From: Gymnothorax reevesii
Lineage: Eukaryota; Chordata; Actinopteri; Anguilliformes; Muraenidae
Length of the DNA stretch: 64,000 bases
NCBI GenBank assembly: GCA_029721435.1
Contig: CM056573.1
Span: 152,665,947 to 152,729,946, forward strand
Direction: 5' to 3'
Under the pieces are notes generated by a model. That model was not told the DNA's origin, ran no database searches, and saw only the letters and a program-made list of their open reading frames with translations. The position numbers and the translations under genes were made by a program. Below, piece after piece: positions 56,201-64,000 of this stretch (the first letter of the stretch is position 1; every line of letters starts with the position of its first letter).

Positions 56201-58252
56201 GGGAAAGGAATACAGCCTGATCGCTATGATCTCGTACTGAGTTAAGATCACATTGTGAAAATATACTGAGTCAAAAAAGAAACTTCACACTCATAAACTT
56301 GTAAATATTTTCTTGAAACTTTTAATGAAATAGTTTTTATTATTATTAAGGGTAAATGCGTTGTCAAAGACATTATGACACACCGCAACTCCGACGTGCA
56401 CAGTCACGTAGCAGGTGCAAGTGTACTTTAAGCTAAAACCATGTATTCTCTTGTTCCTTGTCATGTAACATTATGAGACACCGGCAATTGAGCTCAAGTT
56501 AACACAGTAGAGTGACATCTCGGAAAAACAAGCTTTTACAGGTAATTATTCTTTGATTTTCAATGCCACGGCTGTCAAACATCAGCGTGAAGGTGCCATT
56601 AGCATGGTGAATACGTGAACGTCCGTTACTGACGTTGCAAGGGTTATGGGATGCAGTCGACGGACTATTCATGAATTTCGGGCACGTCTCCAACAAACTG
56701 GCACCACAGCTGACCGATCTTGTTCTGGTAGACCACGTGTGACTTAAAAAGCAGAAAACTGACAAATTGTCATACGTCATTGGCGCAATGGATTTGCAAC
56801 GTCCACTAGGAATGAATTGTTTAGAGGTCGTGTGACTGCCCATTGAGGGCATACGCGCTATTGACATGCTTTATTCAAGTTGTAACTTACAATTTTTACT
56901 CTTGGCTATATCCGTAGCATATCCGGTGGAACTGGTTACATTATGGACATGATTTTTATGATACACCGTCTTTAATGAGTAAAGAATTAAATAAAATCAT
57001 TATTTAAAACCTAATTTCTTTTATGTTCAACTTATTGACCTCCAAACGAGTGTGAAGTTTTTATTTTGACTGAGTATAAATGTGTATCGTATCTTGCATT
57101 GTTGTTCATGCATGTTAATCCCAAAATTTTAAGTAGCAACAGCAACTTTGCCTGAAGCAGCATAGTAAAATGCAACATTAACCCATCATGCCGATATAGG
57201 ACAGAGGCTTTTTTTATTCGAACATTTTAAAGGTCAGGAGAGGAGCTCATTTGATTGGTGAACATTTGACTCTGCTGTGTTAAACCCACTCACGCCTTCT
57301 CTCCTCCCTCTTTGCCACTTACGCCGACAGGAGGGGCTAAGGCGGGACAGAGGAGTACTTGCGCCAGGCATGAAATCACAAAATACGCCTGTATACACCC
57401 CCTTGGAGCAGCGCTCAGCCCATTCACCGCGCCGCGTCCTGGTCAACGAATTCAGAGCCCATTGTCACAAAAACCATGTTACCATTTTGTAGTAAAAAAA
57501 ATATTAGTAAAATTGTTTTTGTTTTTGGTTTGTTTGTTTTTTTTTTTGTCATGTTCATGTGATTATTTTCAAGCCAGTTATCTAGACAGAACTTAAAATG
57601 TGTTCACCAACCTAATGTGGAGTTTTATGATTATCTCAGTGCCTAACTTAACTGGCTAAAAATATTTACAGTATTATCTTAAATTCTTTGCAATTTGGAA
57701 ATTAAACTTGACGATGTTTGTTTAGAGGTATTTAACCCTTCATTATATACATTAATATTCCTGTCAGAATGTGGTAAAGGGGGTAAATGACTGACGTGAA
57801 ATGCACCTCATTAACACAAATTAACAGCTTGTTAATATCCTACGATTGCTATTGCAGTGAGAACAAAAACCAGCATACTCTGTGGGGGGGTGCTAAGCCC
57901 AGCATGGAGAACTACTGATACAGTTCTTTGGTGTTACTCGTGTGCATTTATTCTGAACCTTTAGCTTGTTGAATTCAAGTATCCACCAAAGTGTTTTGTT
58001 GGCATGCTTGTAGAGAGAAGGGATGTCTTATGGCTCTCTGCAAATTCATAGGTTCTTGAATGCAGAATACAGGAGGCAAGAATGAAAACAAAAACATTGT
58101 CATTAGAAATATGAAATCTCACAAACCAATTTCCTTATTTCCCTTTTCTTCCCCAGGGCTCATTATATGCCTTTGTCATCAACTGCTTGATCAGCCTGTC
58201 CACTGGTTGTCTTCTCATCATCATTGTTGCGTTCCATTACAAGGATATCCGG
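46935..58252 (+). CDS. kcnn4: KCNN4-like calcium-activated K+ channel, 5' two coding exons (partial)
   Basis: Exon 1 ends at 47216 and exon 2 is 58157-58252, both phase 0. Exon 1 encodes an N-terminal tail and then LRDRKFLLEDKKRLCAWALG, TALLGILLMILHTELCPN: the cytosolic lead-in and transmembrane S1. Exon 2 encodes GSLYAFVINCLISLSTGCLL, IIIVAFHYKDIR: S2. The LLExxKxLxxWAL..LMxLHxE and VAFHxK patterns are closer to KCNN4 (intermediate conductance) than to KCNN1-3, whose S1 has IVVMVIETEL and whose S2 ends LILYH. The pore, S3-S6 and calmodulin-binding region must lie beyond 64000. I searched for the next exon (LFMxDNGLxDWR) after 58252 and did not see it. KCNN4 forms voltage-independent, Ca2+/calmodulin-gated K+ channels in the plasma membrane. 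Confidence 0.85.
47217..49035. other. KCNN4-like intron 1, 5' part
   Basis: AT-rich sequence with many poly(A)/(T) runs. No ORF with recognisable content and no bounded element recognised. Confidence 0.45.
49040..49270 (-). repeat. Dispersed repeat, inverted relative to the copy at 60690
   Basis: The reverse complement matches 60690-60860: CACGCGGTA, TACAAAATACA/TGTATTTTGTATCAT, AACAAAATTAACTATTTTG, ATAAATCAAATGAACAAAAT-like, and TTACTGACCAG against CTGGTCAGTAA. The family is unknown and it is non-coding. Confidence 0.75.
50050..50861. mobile_element. hAT-like non-autonomous element, ~810 bp
   Basis: The left end CAGGGATGGGCAACTCCAGT.. (50050) and the inverted right end ..ATGGAGTTGCCCATA (50860) flank a non-coding interior. 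The GGGCAACTCCAGTCCTGGAG terminus is widespread in fish and typical of hAT MITEs. No clean 8-bp duplication was seen. The 100-codon ORF at 50208 lies inside and has no transposase features. Confidence 0.75.
51925..52860 (+). mobile_element. Non-LTR retrotransposon fragment (endonuclease to linker)
   Basis: The frame IVLLGDFNALVAGSESLGGE (51952 on) is the GDFN motif of an apurinic/apyrimidinic-type endonuclease. Then come pieces resembling the typical continuation: LPDMNPSSVFILDFCAPHAL, MIDFVIVSSDLQSY-like and DHHLVVS-like. From 52330, VNMLLWLTGNVWQR.. and ESEWTLFKVSIVEAAA continue the linker upstream of the reverse transcriptase, ending with DIVWQWEEHF. Stops (GGE then TGA) and frameshifts are frequent. 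The RT domain itself is absent. It may be a LINE of the kind common in fish; I do not assign a clade with confidence. Confidence 0.75.
52868..52916. repeat. Solo Tc1 terminus, inverted twin of the element at 56264
   Basis: The segment ending TTTTTTGACTCAGTATATTT is, reverse complemented, almost identical over about 45 bases to the left end of the 56264-57076 element (TATACTGAGTCAAAAAAGAA, ACTTCACACTCATAAAC). It directly abuts the end of the LINE fragment. Confidence 0.75.
53400..53860 (+). pseudogene. Tc1-like transposase N-terminal remnant
   Basis: The + frames give FFKRKTALVSSGIQKGQEDY, then QVGQIKNILLEVVGSVVSVP, SIKRKIPQT. This resembles the linker and second helix-turn-helix of Tc1 (RxSGRPRKTT..QVKNTLxExGVxVSxxTIKRRL). 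It is full of stops with no TIR found. Confidence 0.5.
54000..55080. other. Intronic sequence, nothing recognised
   Basis: No gene, bounded transposon or RNA gene identified in this stretch of the KCNN4-like intron. Confidence 0.4.
56006..56160. mobile_element. Hairpin MITE, ~155 bp
   Basis: TAAAGCCGCTTACACACTGG at 56006 pairs with CCAGTGTGCAAGCGGCTTAA at 56140-56159. The complementarity runs deep into the element (AAATTTTTCGCAC against GTGCGAAAAAATT, and CATTCAAAGTCAATG against CATTGACTTTGAATG), so almost the whole element folds on itself. It is non-coding. Confidence 0.85.
56264..57076 (+). mobile_element. Internally deleted Tc1-like element, 0.8 kb
   Basis: Ends TATACTGAGTCAAAAAAGAA.. 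(56262) and ..TTTTTATTTTGACTGAGTAT (57077) are imperfect inverted repeats with TA at both borders. The interior from about 56610 encodes the first transposase domain, VNTWTSVTDVARVMGCSRRT, IHEFRARLQQTGTTADRSCS, GRPRVT, then a stop. The catalytic domain is deleted, so it is non-autonomous. It is related in terminus to the solo end at 52868. Confidence 0.85.
58157..58252 (+). CDS. kcnn4: KCNN4-like gene, coding exon 2
   Basis: Acceptor TTCTTCCCCAG after a pyrimidine tract, donor ATCCGG|GTGAGT. The exon is 96 bp, 32 codons, phase 0 on both sides. It encodes S2 of the channel, a hydrophobic helix ending AFHYKDIR. This short exon is separated by 10.9 kb from exon 1. Confidence 0.88.
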
Positions 58253-58444
58253 GTGAGTAAATGCACTTTCCGCTATTCACCAAATTGATTTTAATCCTGT
58301 ACAACTAAATCATCACTAATCATGACATCTGTCAATACGGGATATGACAAACAAGTAGAAGTTTGTCATAATGTAAGCATGCTGTCTAAATCTTCACAGT
58401 AAATTCAGACTTATAGAATCTTGAATGTTTTGGTTAGCGCAGGG

Positions 58445-58525
58445 CTGTCCAGTCTTGTCCTAAGAGGGTTGCTATATGCAGGTTTTTAACATAGCCCAAT
58501 ACAAATACACCTGATTCTACTTATA
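58445..58525. repeat. One end of a hAT-like MITE
   Basis: GCAGGGCTGTCCAGTCTTGT, CCTAAGAGGG and CAAATACACCTGATTCTAC resemble the left end of fish hAT MITEs. The matching right end was not found. Confidence 0.4.
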
Positions 58526-59476
58526 GAAACTCAACTGAACAGCATGGTAAGCTAATACTTAGCCCACCATTTTTTAGATTTTGTCGGTTTGATATTCCCA
58601 AATTATTAGCCTATTACATCCAAAATGTTTGGATAAAATGCATTTATTGGATGTCAATTGGCAACATAGCCTCCTGTCCTTTATTGCTAGAGGTGTGCTT
58701 ATGTAGTACATGATTAAAACACAAGCTCACCACTCCACATCAGCTGAAAAAGGATTTTTTTTTTTTTTTTGCCAGGTGTGCATGTAATCCGATTGGTTCT
58801 ATCAGATTAATTAATTGAAATAAGAGTTGTACATTTCCTTGAACTGAAGTACATCCTTAAACTTATTTTCACAGCCTCTTGTGGTTCTTGGCAGGCATTT
58901 TAAACAAGTTTGGACAAAACAAATGGGGTCTCATCTTCATGTTGTGCTGCAGTGGGAAATTGATAGAGAATCAAAAGTGTTTGGGCTCCTCAGTGAAGCT
59001 GTTGTGTCAGTACTCATGGGCACACCGATGTACTATATCTGCAAAACCACTTAGAGCAAAAGTTCAAGTATTGCATGTCTAGGTTTTGGCAGCAGTGCAA
59101 GAGCATTGCACTCTAGCCCAGAGTAGAGTTCCATGCCGTGTGTTCCTCAAGGAAGCCAGCACCTCAGATCAAGTACTGTGAAACATAAGCCTGTGGATGC
59201 ACACTGTCCAAGTAGAGGTGCCCCTCCTCTCCCTTCCACATTTCTGCTCTGTGGAGACCAATTTGATTGACAGGGGGGTGGTGAAAAGCAGGTTTGGTAA
59301 CTAACCCTTTCTCATGGGCTTTACTTCATTCTGATTCTCAGAGTATTAATTTCCTGAAGGTTGTGTGCTAAATTGAAAAATTTGGTGCCAATCTACTGAT
59401 TAAGATTTATTATTCCTCTCTTAAATTGTTCGGCTTAGGAGAATATGTGCTTCATGGTATACTCTGTTCATTAGAG

Positions 59477-59712
59477 CAGTGGTTCCCAACCTAGTCCTCA
59501 AGGACCCCCTTTCCTGCATGTTTTTGTTGCAGCTTTCCTTTTGCACACCTTTTCCATTTAAGGCCCAACGCAACTTCATACTCATCCTGTTCAGGTAGAT
59601 TTTTTTCAACCAATCAGCATGAAGCCCTTAAATAGTTCAGGTGTGAAAGAATAGAGCTGGAGCAAAAACCTCCACGGCAGGGGGTCCTTGAGGATTGTGT
59701 TGAGAACCACTG
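59477..59712. mobile_element. hAT-like MITE, 236 bp, with perfect 8-bp TSD
   Basis: CATTAGAG is duplicated exactly at 59469-59476 and 59713-59720. The element ends CAGTGGTTCCCAACCTAGTC and GTTGAGAACCACTG are inverted repeats, with TCCTCAAGGACCCCCT against GGGGGTCCTTGAGGA just inside. It is non-coding and lies after KCNN4-like exon 2. Confidence 0.93.
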
Positions 59713-60469
59713 CATTAGAGGAGTCGGGCCTTAAGACAGAGATGCTATAAGCCTTCCTAGTGGTGAGCTGTAAGACCTAGACTGCCAGTGTTGATGTAGT
59801 TGGAATAGGGGCAGTTGTGGGTGGATGTTGGGGGCGTATCAGAAAAAGAGGATTTACCCAAGTGCTGAAGAGTGATAAGACTACAAGGGTCACAAGGAAA
59901 GGATTATCTGCAATGCCCATGCAGTTGACTGATCATATTGCCAACAGAGAGCTGGTCATATACCTATTGACATAGGTTAGATGGGAAATGCAAGATGGAG
60001 AAATTCTTTTTATTCGTAGCAGGATTTTGCATTACTCTCTCATTGACTTTTTTATCAACAAGTCATTTTTGTGGCTTGTCTGTTAAGGTCCCTGTGTGTT
60101 CGGGGTTATGTGAAAACTACTACATGGGCCAAAGTCAGCATGTGACACCGTTGCACTTTACTACATTTTAGCCCATAACTCTTTAACAAATAATGTTATC
60201 AGCATATGTAATATGTCAGTTTGGTCTTGGTGAGTACTTTAAGAAACACTAATGAGGTTTTTTATTTATTGGGGGCAAAAGGGGGTCAAGGGGAAAAAAT
60301 GCTGCACGACTCTGTTACAGAATTAGGACACAGGTTTTCACATGAATATTTCAACTAAGCAGAAATTGCTGTTCATATTAAAAATTTCCTGATTTTTTTT
60401 TTTTACATTTGGAAATATTCTTGACTATAAGAAAAAAGTTGTTTGATGAAATTTTTTGTGGGGCTTTAA

Positions 60470-60910
60470 GTGAGAGAGGGTTGCGCAACACTGTTACTGC
60501 AACACTGTTTCACAATTGTTCACCACTATTTGTCCCCCGCCACAGCGGTAGCAAGTGGAGGCGGGAAATGGTAATCAGCTCCAGCCATCCGTCACCTCTC
60601 GTTTGTTCTGAGCGCAATGTCTCAAGAGCGGTTTGACTGATTTCATTCATCTTTGGCTTCAATGTGGTCCAGGTCACGCGGTAGCGGAGTTACAAAATTG
60701 ATGTATTTTGTATCATAGCTCCAAAACTAAGTTAGATTGAGTAACAATTTGAATGGCTTTGTGTAGGTCTTCCCTCTTACTTCAAAAAACAAAATAGTTA
60801 ATTTTGTTCATTTGATTTATTTTGGGTGAAAACGACAAAAAACTGGTCAGTAAAGGAGTGACAGATTTGTAACTCCATTACCGACCAGTTTTTTGCACAT
60901 CTTTTGGCGA
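60470..60910 (+). repeat. Dispersed repeat, plus copy of the 49040 family
   Basis: 60690-60860 matches the reverse complement of 49040-49270. The upstream part (TGAGCGCAATGTCTCAAGAG, CGGTTTGACTGATTTCATTC) resembles the lead-in of other dispersed repeats in the window (21600, 28990). A short inverted repeat CTGGTCAGTAAAGGAGT.. / ACTCCATTACCGACCAG lies at 60844-60891. Confidence 0.6.
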
Positions 60911-61140
60911 CCCTTTATCTTTAAGTGACCTAAAATTGTATAGTTTAGGCTACATGTAAAGTAGTAGAAAATCAATAGAAACGACTCTGATTCTTATATC
61001 GTGGTGCTGGTGTATAAAAACTAATTGATATCAAAATCCATCATTTGAGCTGTCCTGTAAAATCACGAAGCATTAATTTGACACCCTGTAAAATCTGAAA
61101 TAATTAAGATATTCAAATAATTATTTTTGTTTCAGGGGCT

Positions 61141-63601
61141 TTAAAGGAGACCTATTATGCTACATTTCCAAGTTTATATATTGATCTTGGACTCTCCTAG
61201 AGTACTCCTGGTCGTTCAAAGTCCAAAAAATGGTCCTTATTTAGCTCATGCTGCCATCCTCAAAAAACATAATTTGTAGTCTATTGTAGTCTCTGCCTGA
61301 AACGCCTCATTTGGTTGGCTCTTCCACTATGTCCCCCCCTCCCCTTGTGCCCACTTTATTCTGATGGGCCAGCTCTGTGGAGGGCGGAGCTGGACGGGCT
61401 TTGGCAGAACGCAGTTTTCCGGGTCTTTCTCCCTAGTGTGAAACAGGACGTGTCTGCCATCTGAGCTAAAGAATCGGCGGGGAAATTTCACAGTCAAATG
61501 CTGTACATGTGTAGAGATCTAATGAAATGAACTTAAAATAAACTGGAAATTGGAGGACGCAGTGTGAAAGTCTGGCAGCTCAAGCTTGAATTTGCAGTCT
61601 ACCTACGGCTACTATGGTGAGTACACTGGTGTTTCCAGTCTATAGCTAGGATTGAGGGAAAGCTAGTATCCACCCTATACAGACACATTTGGAGAATGGG
61701 TCGACATACCCAAGTGTAGACCGGAGACCGTAGAAATCCGGTGGGTCTGAGTTTAGAGGGAAACGTGGACAGTGAGGAACAGCAAAAACATATGGACTGC
61801 TTCGGTAATGATTTACTTATTGCACCGGAATGACCAGCGTTTGCTCGCAGAAAATAGGCGCGTTATGGATAGTACGCGACAGCTAGGGAGAGCTCCGGTT
61901 ATGTTATGAACATAATACAGGTTTTACAGATCGTAAGTTCCGTTAGTGTGAACAGTTGCTTATGTGGAGCTAGCGAATCGATAACTTCTACAGGAAAGAA
62001 TTTTGTATTCAATCTGTCTGAACAATTTCTATAGCAGGATGAAATTACACCTCGTCAATGCAGAGAAATCGTCTGTTATACCAGATACGTTAGAGCTTCT
62101 GCATTTTGCGATTGCTTTCCCGGGAGCATCAGAGAGCTAGCCCAGATATTGGTGAAGTATCCGGCTGGCCCTGGTCATGGATAAGCAAAAAGATTGTTTC
62201 ATAAGCACCCAAACATGCACCCCAAGCTCTCCAAAACCTATGTCTGGGCTAATTGCTGCCTTTTCAGCCCAACTTTGCAGACACATACATCACCTCTCTG
62301 GTTAGCTTCAACTGTAGTGGCTCCAATCAGGCAATGTTATGATGAAACTAGCACATTGATGCTTACCGAAGTAACACAAGCATACCGATCAGAATTATTG
62401 CATGTAAGTTGACCAGGAGCATTTTTAAGTAGCGCGGCATGCAAACTCACATGCAGTAGCTGGTAACCGAGCAGTCATAATAACCACAGAGACAAACGTT
62501 ACCCTGCAATACAGGTCTTACAGACAGCAAGTTCCATAACCGAGAACGGTTGTACCAAGCATCCAAATGACAAACAAGTATAAAAAGTTAGCTTCAAATG
62601 AGGTTCATGTTCACACACCTCCAGTTGAATGTCCCCCGATATTACTCTTGCATATTTAAGACACACATTAGCAACAGTAACTTGGCTACGTTAGCCACTG
62701 TGCTACAGGCTTATTCAACTGGCTATCACGTTAGGTAGGCTTATGCCGTGCAAGCAACTTACAGCTTCTGCATCTGTGAGTCATGGACAGTCGCGATCGA
62801 TCCAGGCTTTATCTTCAGATATTTTACAAAGCCTGCGTTTGAGACAGTTGGTTGTGCTAACTATCGTTAGCGGTCCTGCTAGCCACCCGTAACACGTTAG
62901 CTTCACTTACATTATTTGATGTTATATCATTACTTACAGCTTGTGGCTCAGAGCGCTTGATCGATGCAACTACTTCAAGTTTGTGAAGCAGCTGAAATGC
63001 TTATCCAGCATCGAATTATCCTTATTGACAAAGCTGTCTTTGGTGAAATGCTGAATACAAACAGCTAACATTTCCTTTGGCCGTGGTTGTTTGCTACCAG
63101 CAAGCAAAAAAGCTACCTGCTGATTTCCTGTTGGCATCGTCTTTTGGAAGAGAAATGGGTGCTTCTCTTCGTATCCAAAAATAAAGGACGGACAAGCAGC
63201 TTTGGGAGAGATACTGACAAAACTGCACCTCAAATGGTCTGCAGTTCTTCTTTTGTATTTCTGGAAGTGTAGACTGTACTGAGGCATAGTATGATCCGCG
63301 GTTGTTTGTGCCTGCTAGAATAGTTTCCAGCGTGGACAGGTCCAGCGCAGTGATTGGCTCTGGCTAGGTCTGAATTAATTGGACGGCACAACCTGACATC
63401 AGGTTTTGCCCAGATCTCGTGAAGATCTTAGGACAAGCTGTTCAGAGAGGAAATCACATTCACGAAATCATGTTCTTGGATTATGGCGAAACCCCTGTAT
63501 CTTATGTTTAGAAACTTTTCAGAGGTTGAGTATGGACATCCAACATTATAACATTACTTATATGTATTAAAAGAATGATCAGCATAAGGGGTCCCCTTGA
63601 A
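61141..63601. mobile_element. Possible 2.46-kb TIR-bounded DNA element
   Basis: TTAAAGGAGACCTATTATGC at 61141 is a common fish transposon terminus. The right border AGCATAAGGGGTCCCCTTGA (63581-63600) is its inverted, diverged counterpart, matching about 16 of 22 positions. CpG-bearing sequence with GCTAGC/AACGTTA words fills the interior. A minus-strand ORF (63287-62970) lies near the right end. No transposase motif was recognised. Confidence 0.5.
62970..63287 (-). pseudogene. Possible element-encoded ORF with CxxHF motif
   Basis: A 105-codon ORF that includes FIFGYEEKHPFLFQKTMP, TGNQQVAFLLAGSKQPRPKE and MLAVCIQHFTKDSFVNKDNS. CIQHFTKDSF resembles the second half (C-x2-H-F..DxF) of a THAP-type zinc finger, a domain found in several DNA transposons, but the first C-x2-4-C pair is not visible. 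It lies inside the putative element bounded at 61141 and 63601, so it may be a degraded element gene. Identification is tentative. Confidence 0.3.
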
Positions 63602-64000
63602 GATGTGTACTTTATTAAGAAAAAATAATCATACTGGCATTCATTTCATTTTAATTTTTTACCCCTAATGTGCAGTTTGGCTTTCTTTGGCCCATCTATC
63701 TACTGGTACAACAATGTACGTTCAGGATTTTTATAAATGAGAAGGAATCAGAAAAGAAGAAAAGATATAAAGGTCAGGCCTATTGTGCAGTGTGGCATTG
63801 TACTCATTTTAACAAACTCCCTCCTGACTGCACTGCGCTCTGCAATGGGCAGGAGTATTGAGGTATTTGGCCCATACCCATGCAGTCTTAGGTATCAAAC
63901 TGTTTTGTTCCAGACCAAGAATCAAGTGTGGAGACAGTCATGCCATATAATGGGTAATTTATTGGTAAGCAGAATGGTAATGATGGGGACGGAACCCCGG
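63602..64000. other. No recognisable feature
   Basis: Short AT-rich end of the window; nothing assigned. Confidence 0.5.

Larger units (their letters stand above)
55089..57917. mobile_element. 2.8-kb segment bounded by ~125-bp inverted repeats
   Basis: 55089-55216 and the reverse complement of 57793-57917 share CATG(C/T)TGGTTTTTG, CTGCAAT, GCAATC(A/G)TAGGAT, TTAACAA and TGTTAATGAGGTGCATTTCA in the same order. Together they look like the two ends of one DNA element, or two opposed copies of a short MITE. A hairpin MITE (56006-56160) and a Tc1 derivative (56264-57076) lie inside as later insertions. Confidence 0.55.

Noticed and set aside
59085..59210. Possible tRNA-derived SINE head (CAGTGCAAGAGCATTGCACT.., AGAGTTCCATGCC)
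   Set aside because: Weak box matches and no tail or borders; left unannotated.
58253..64000. Third coding exon of the KCNN4-like channel
   Set aside because: I looked for the LFMxDNGLxDWR-type start of the next exon in all + frames and found none; it is probably beyond the window.
1..64000. Prokaryotic-type systems (CRISPR arrays, operons, phage or plasmid modules)
   Set aside because: All evidence (introns, fish transposons, channel and BTG genes) indicates vertebrate DNA. The only regular repeats are the satellite, microsatellites and the degenerate array, none with CRISPR-like spacers.

Overview
The window is vertebrate DNA, almost certainly from a ray-finned (teleost-type) fish. Genes are split by canonical GT-AG introns, coding density is very low, and the intergenic and intronic sequence is packed with fish-type DNA transposons: many Tc1-like elements with TA-flanked inverted repeats, hAT-like MITEs with 8-bp target duplications, and a PIF/Harbinger remnant. 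It also has a non-LTR retrotransposon fragment and AACGTTA/GCTAGC-rich spacer sequence typical of fish. No bacterial or viral gene organisation is visible. I cannot place the species.

Region by region: 1-1832 is a 109-bp tandem satellite whose first six units form a 218-bp higher-order repeat. 1909-4500 holds a direct-repeat-flanked unknown segment and a roughly 0.7-kb tandem segmental duplication. 4866-6022 carries a two-exon coding fragment of an unidentified family plus a second tandem copy of its first exon. 6-31 kb has no convincing host gene and is mostly decayed transposons (Tc1-like at 8.4, 14.6, 20 and 27.5 kb; Harbinger at 13.9 kb; several MITE-like inverted-repeat elements).

Two real host genes follow on the + strand. 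The first, complete in four coding exons between 31230 and 41769 (281 codons), is a BTG/Tob anti-proliferative protein of the BTG3/BTG4/B9-like group. Its introns hold a TIR element, a degenerate tandem array, a hAT MITE with perfect TSD and an almost complete but dead Tc1-like transposon. The second begins near 46.6-46.9 kb. Its first coding exon (through 47216) and second coding exon (58157-58252) encode the N-terminus, S1 and S2 of a KCNN-type calcium-activated potassium channel, closest to KCNN4. The rest of the channel lies beyond the window. Its 10.9-kb first intron and the sequence after exon 2 are again filled with mobile elements.

The two genes have no known shared pathway; they are simply co-oriented neighbours. 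I did not find a convincing new multi-gene system. The most unusual material is the satellite with higher-order structure, the tandemly duplicated unidentified exon and its upstream duplicated block, the degenerate array in the BTG intron, and several TIR-bounded elements I cannot assign to a family. All identifications are by eye from translated motifs; no database search was possible.
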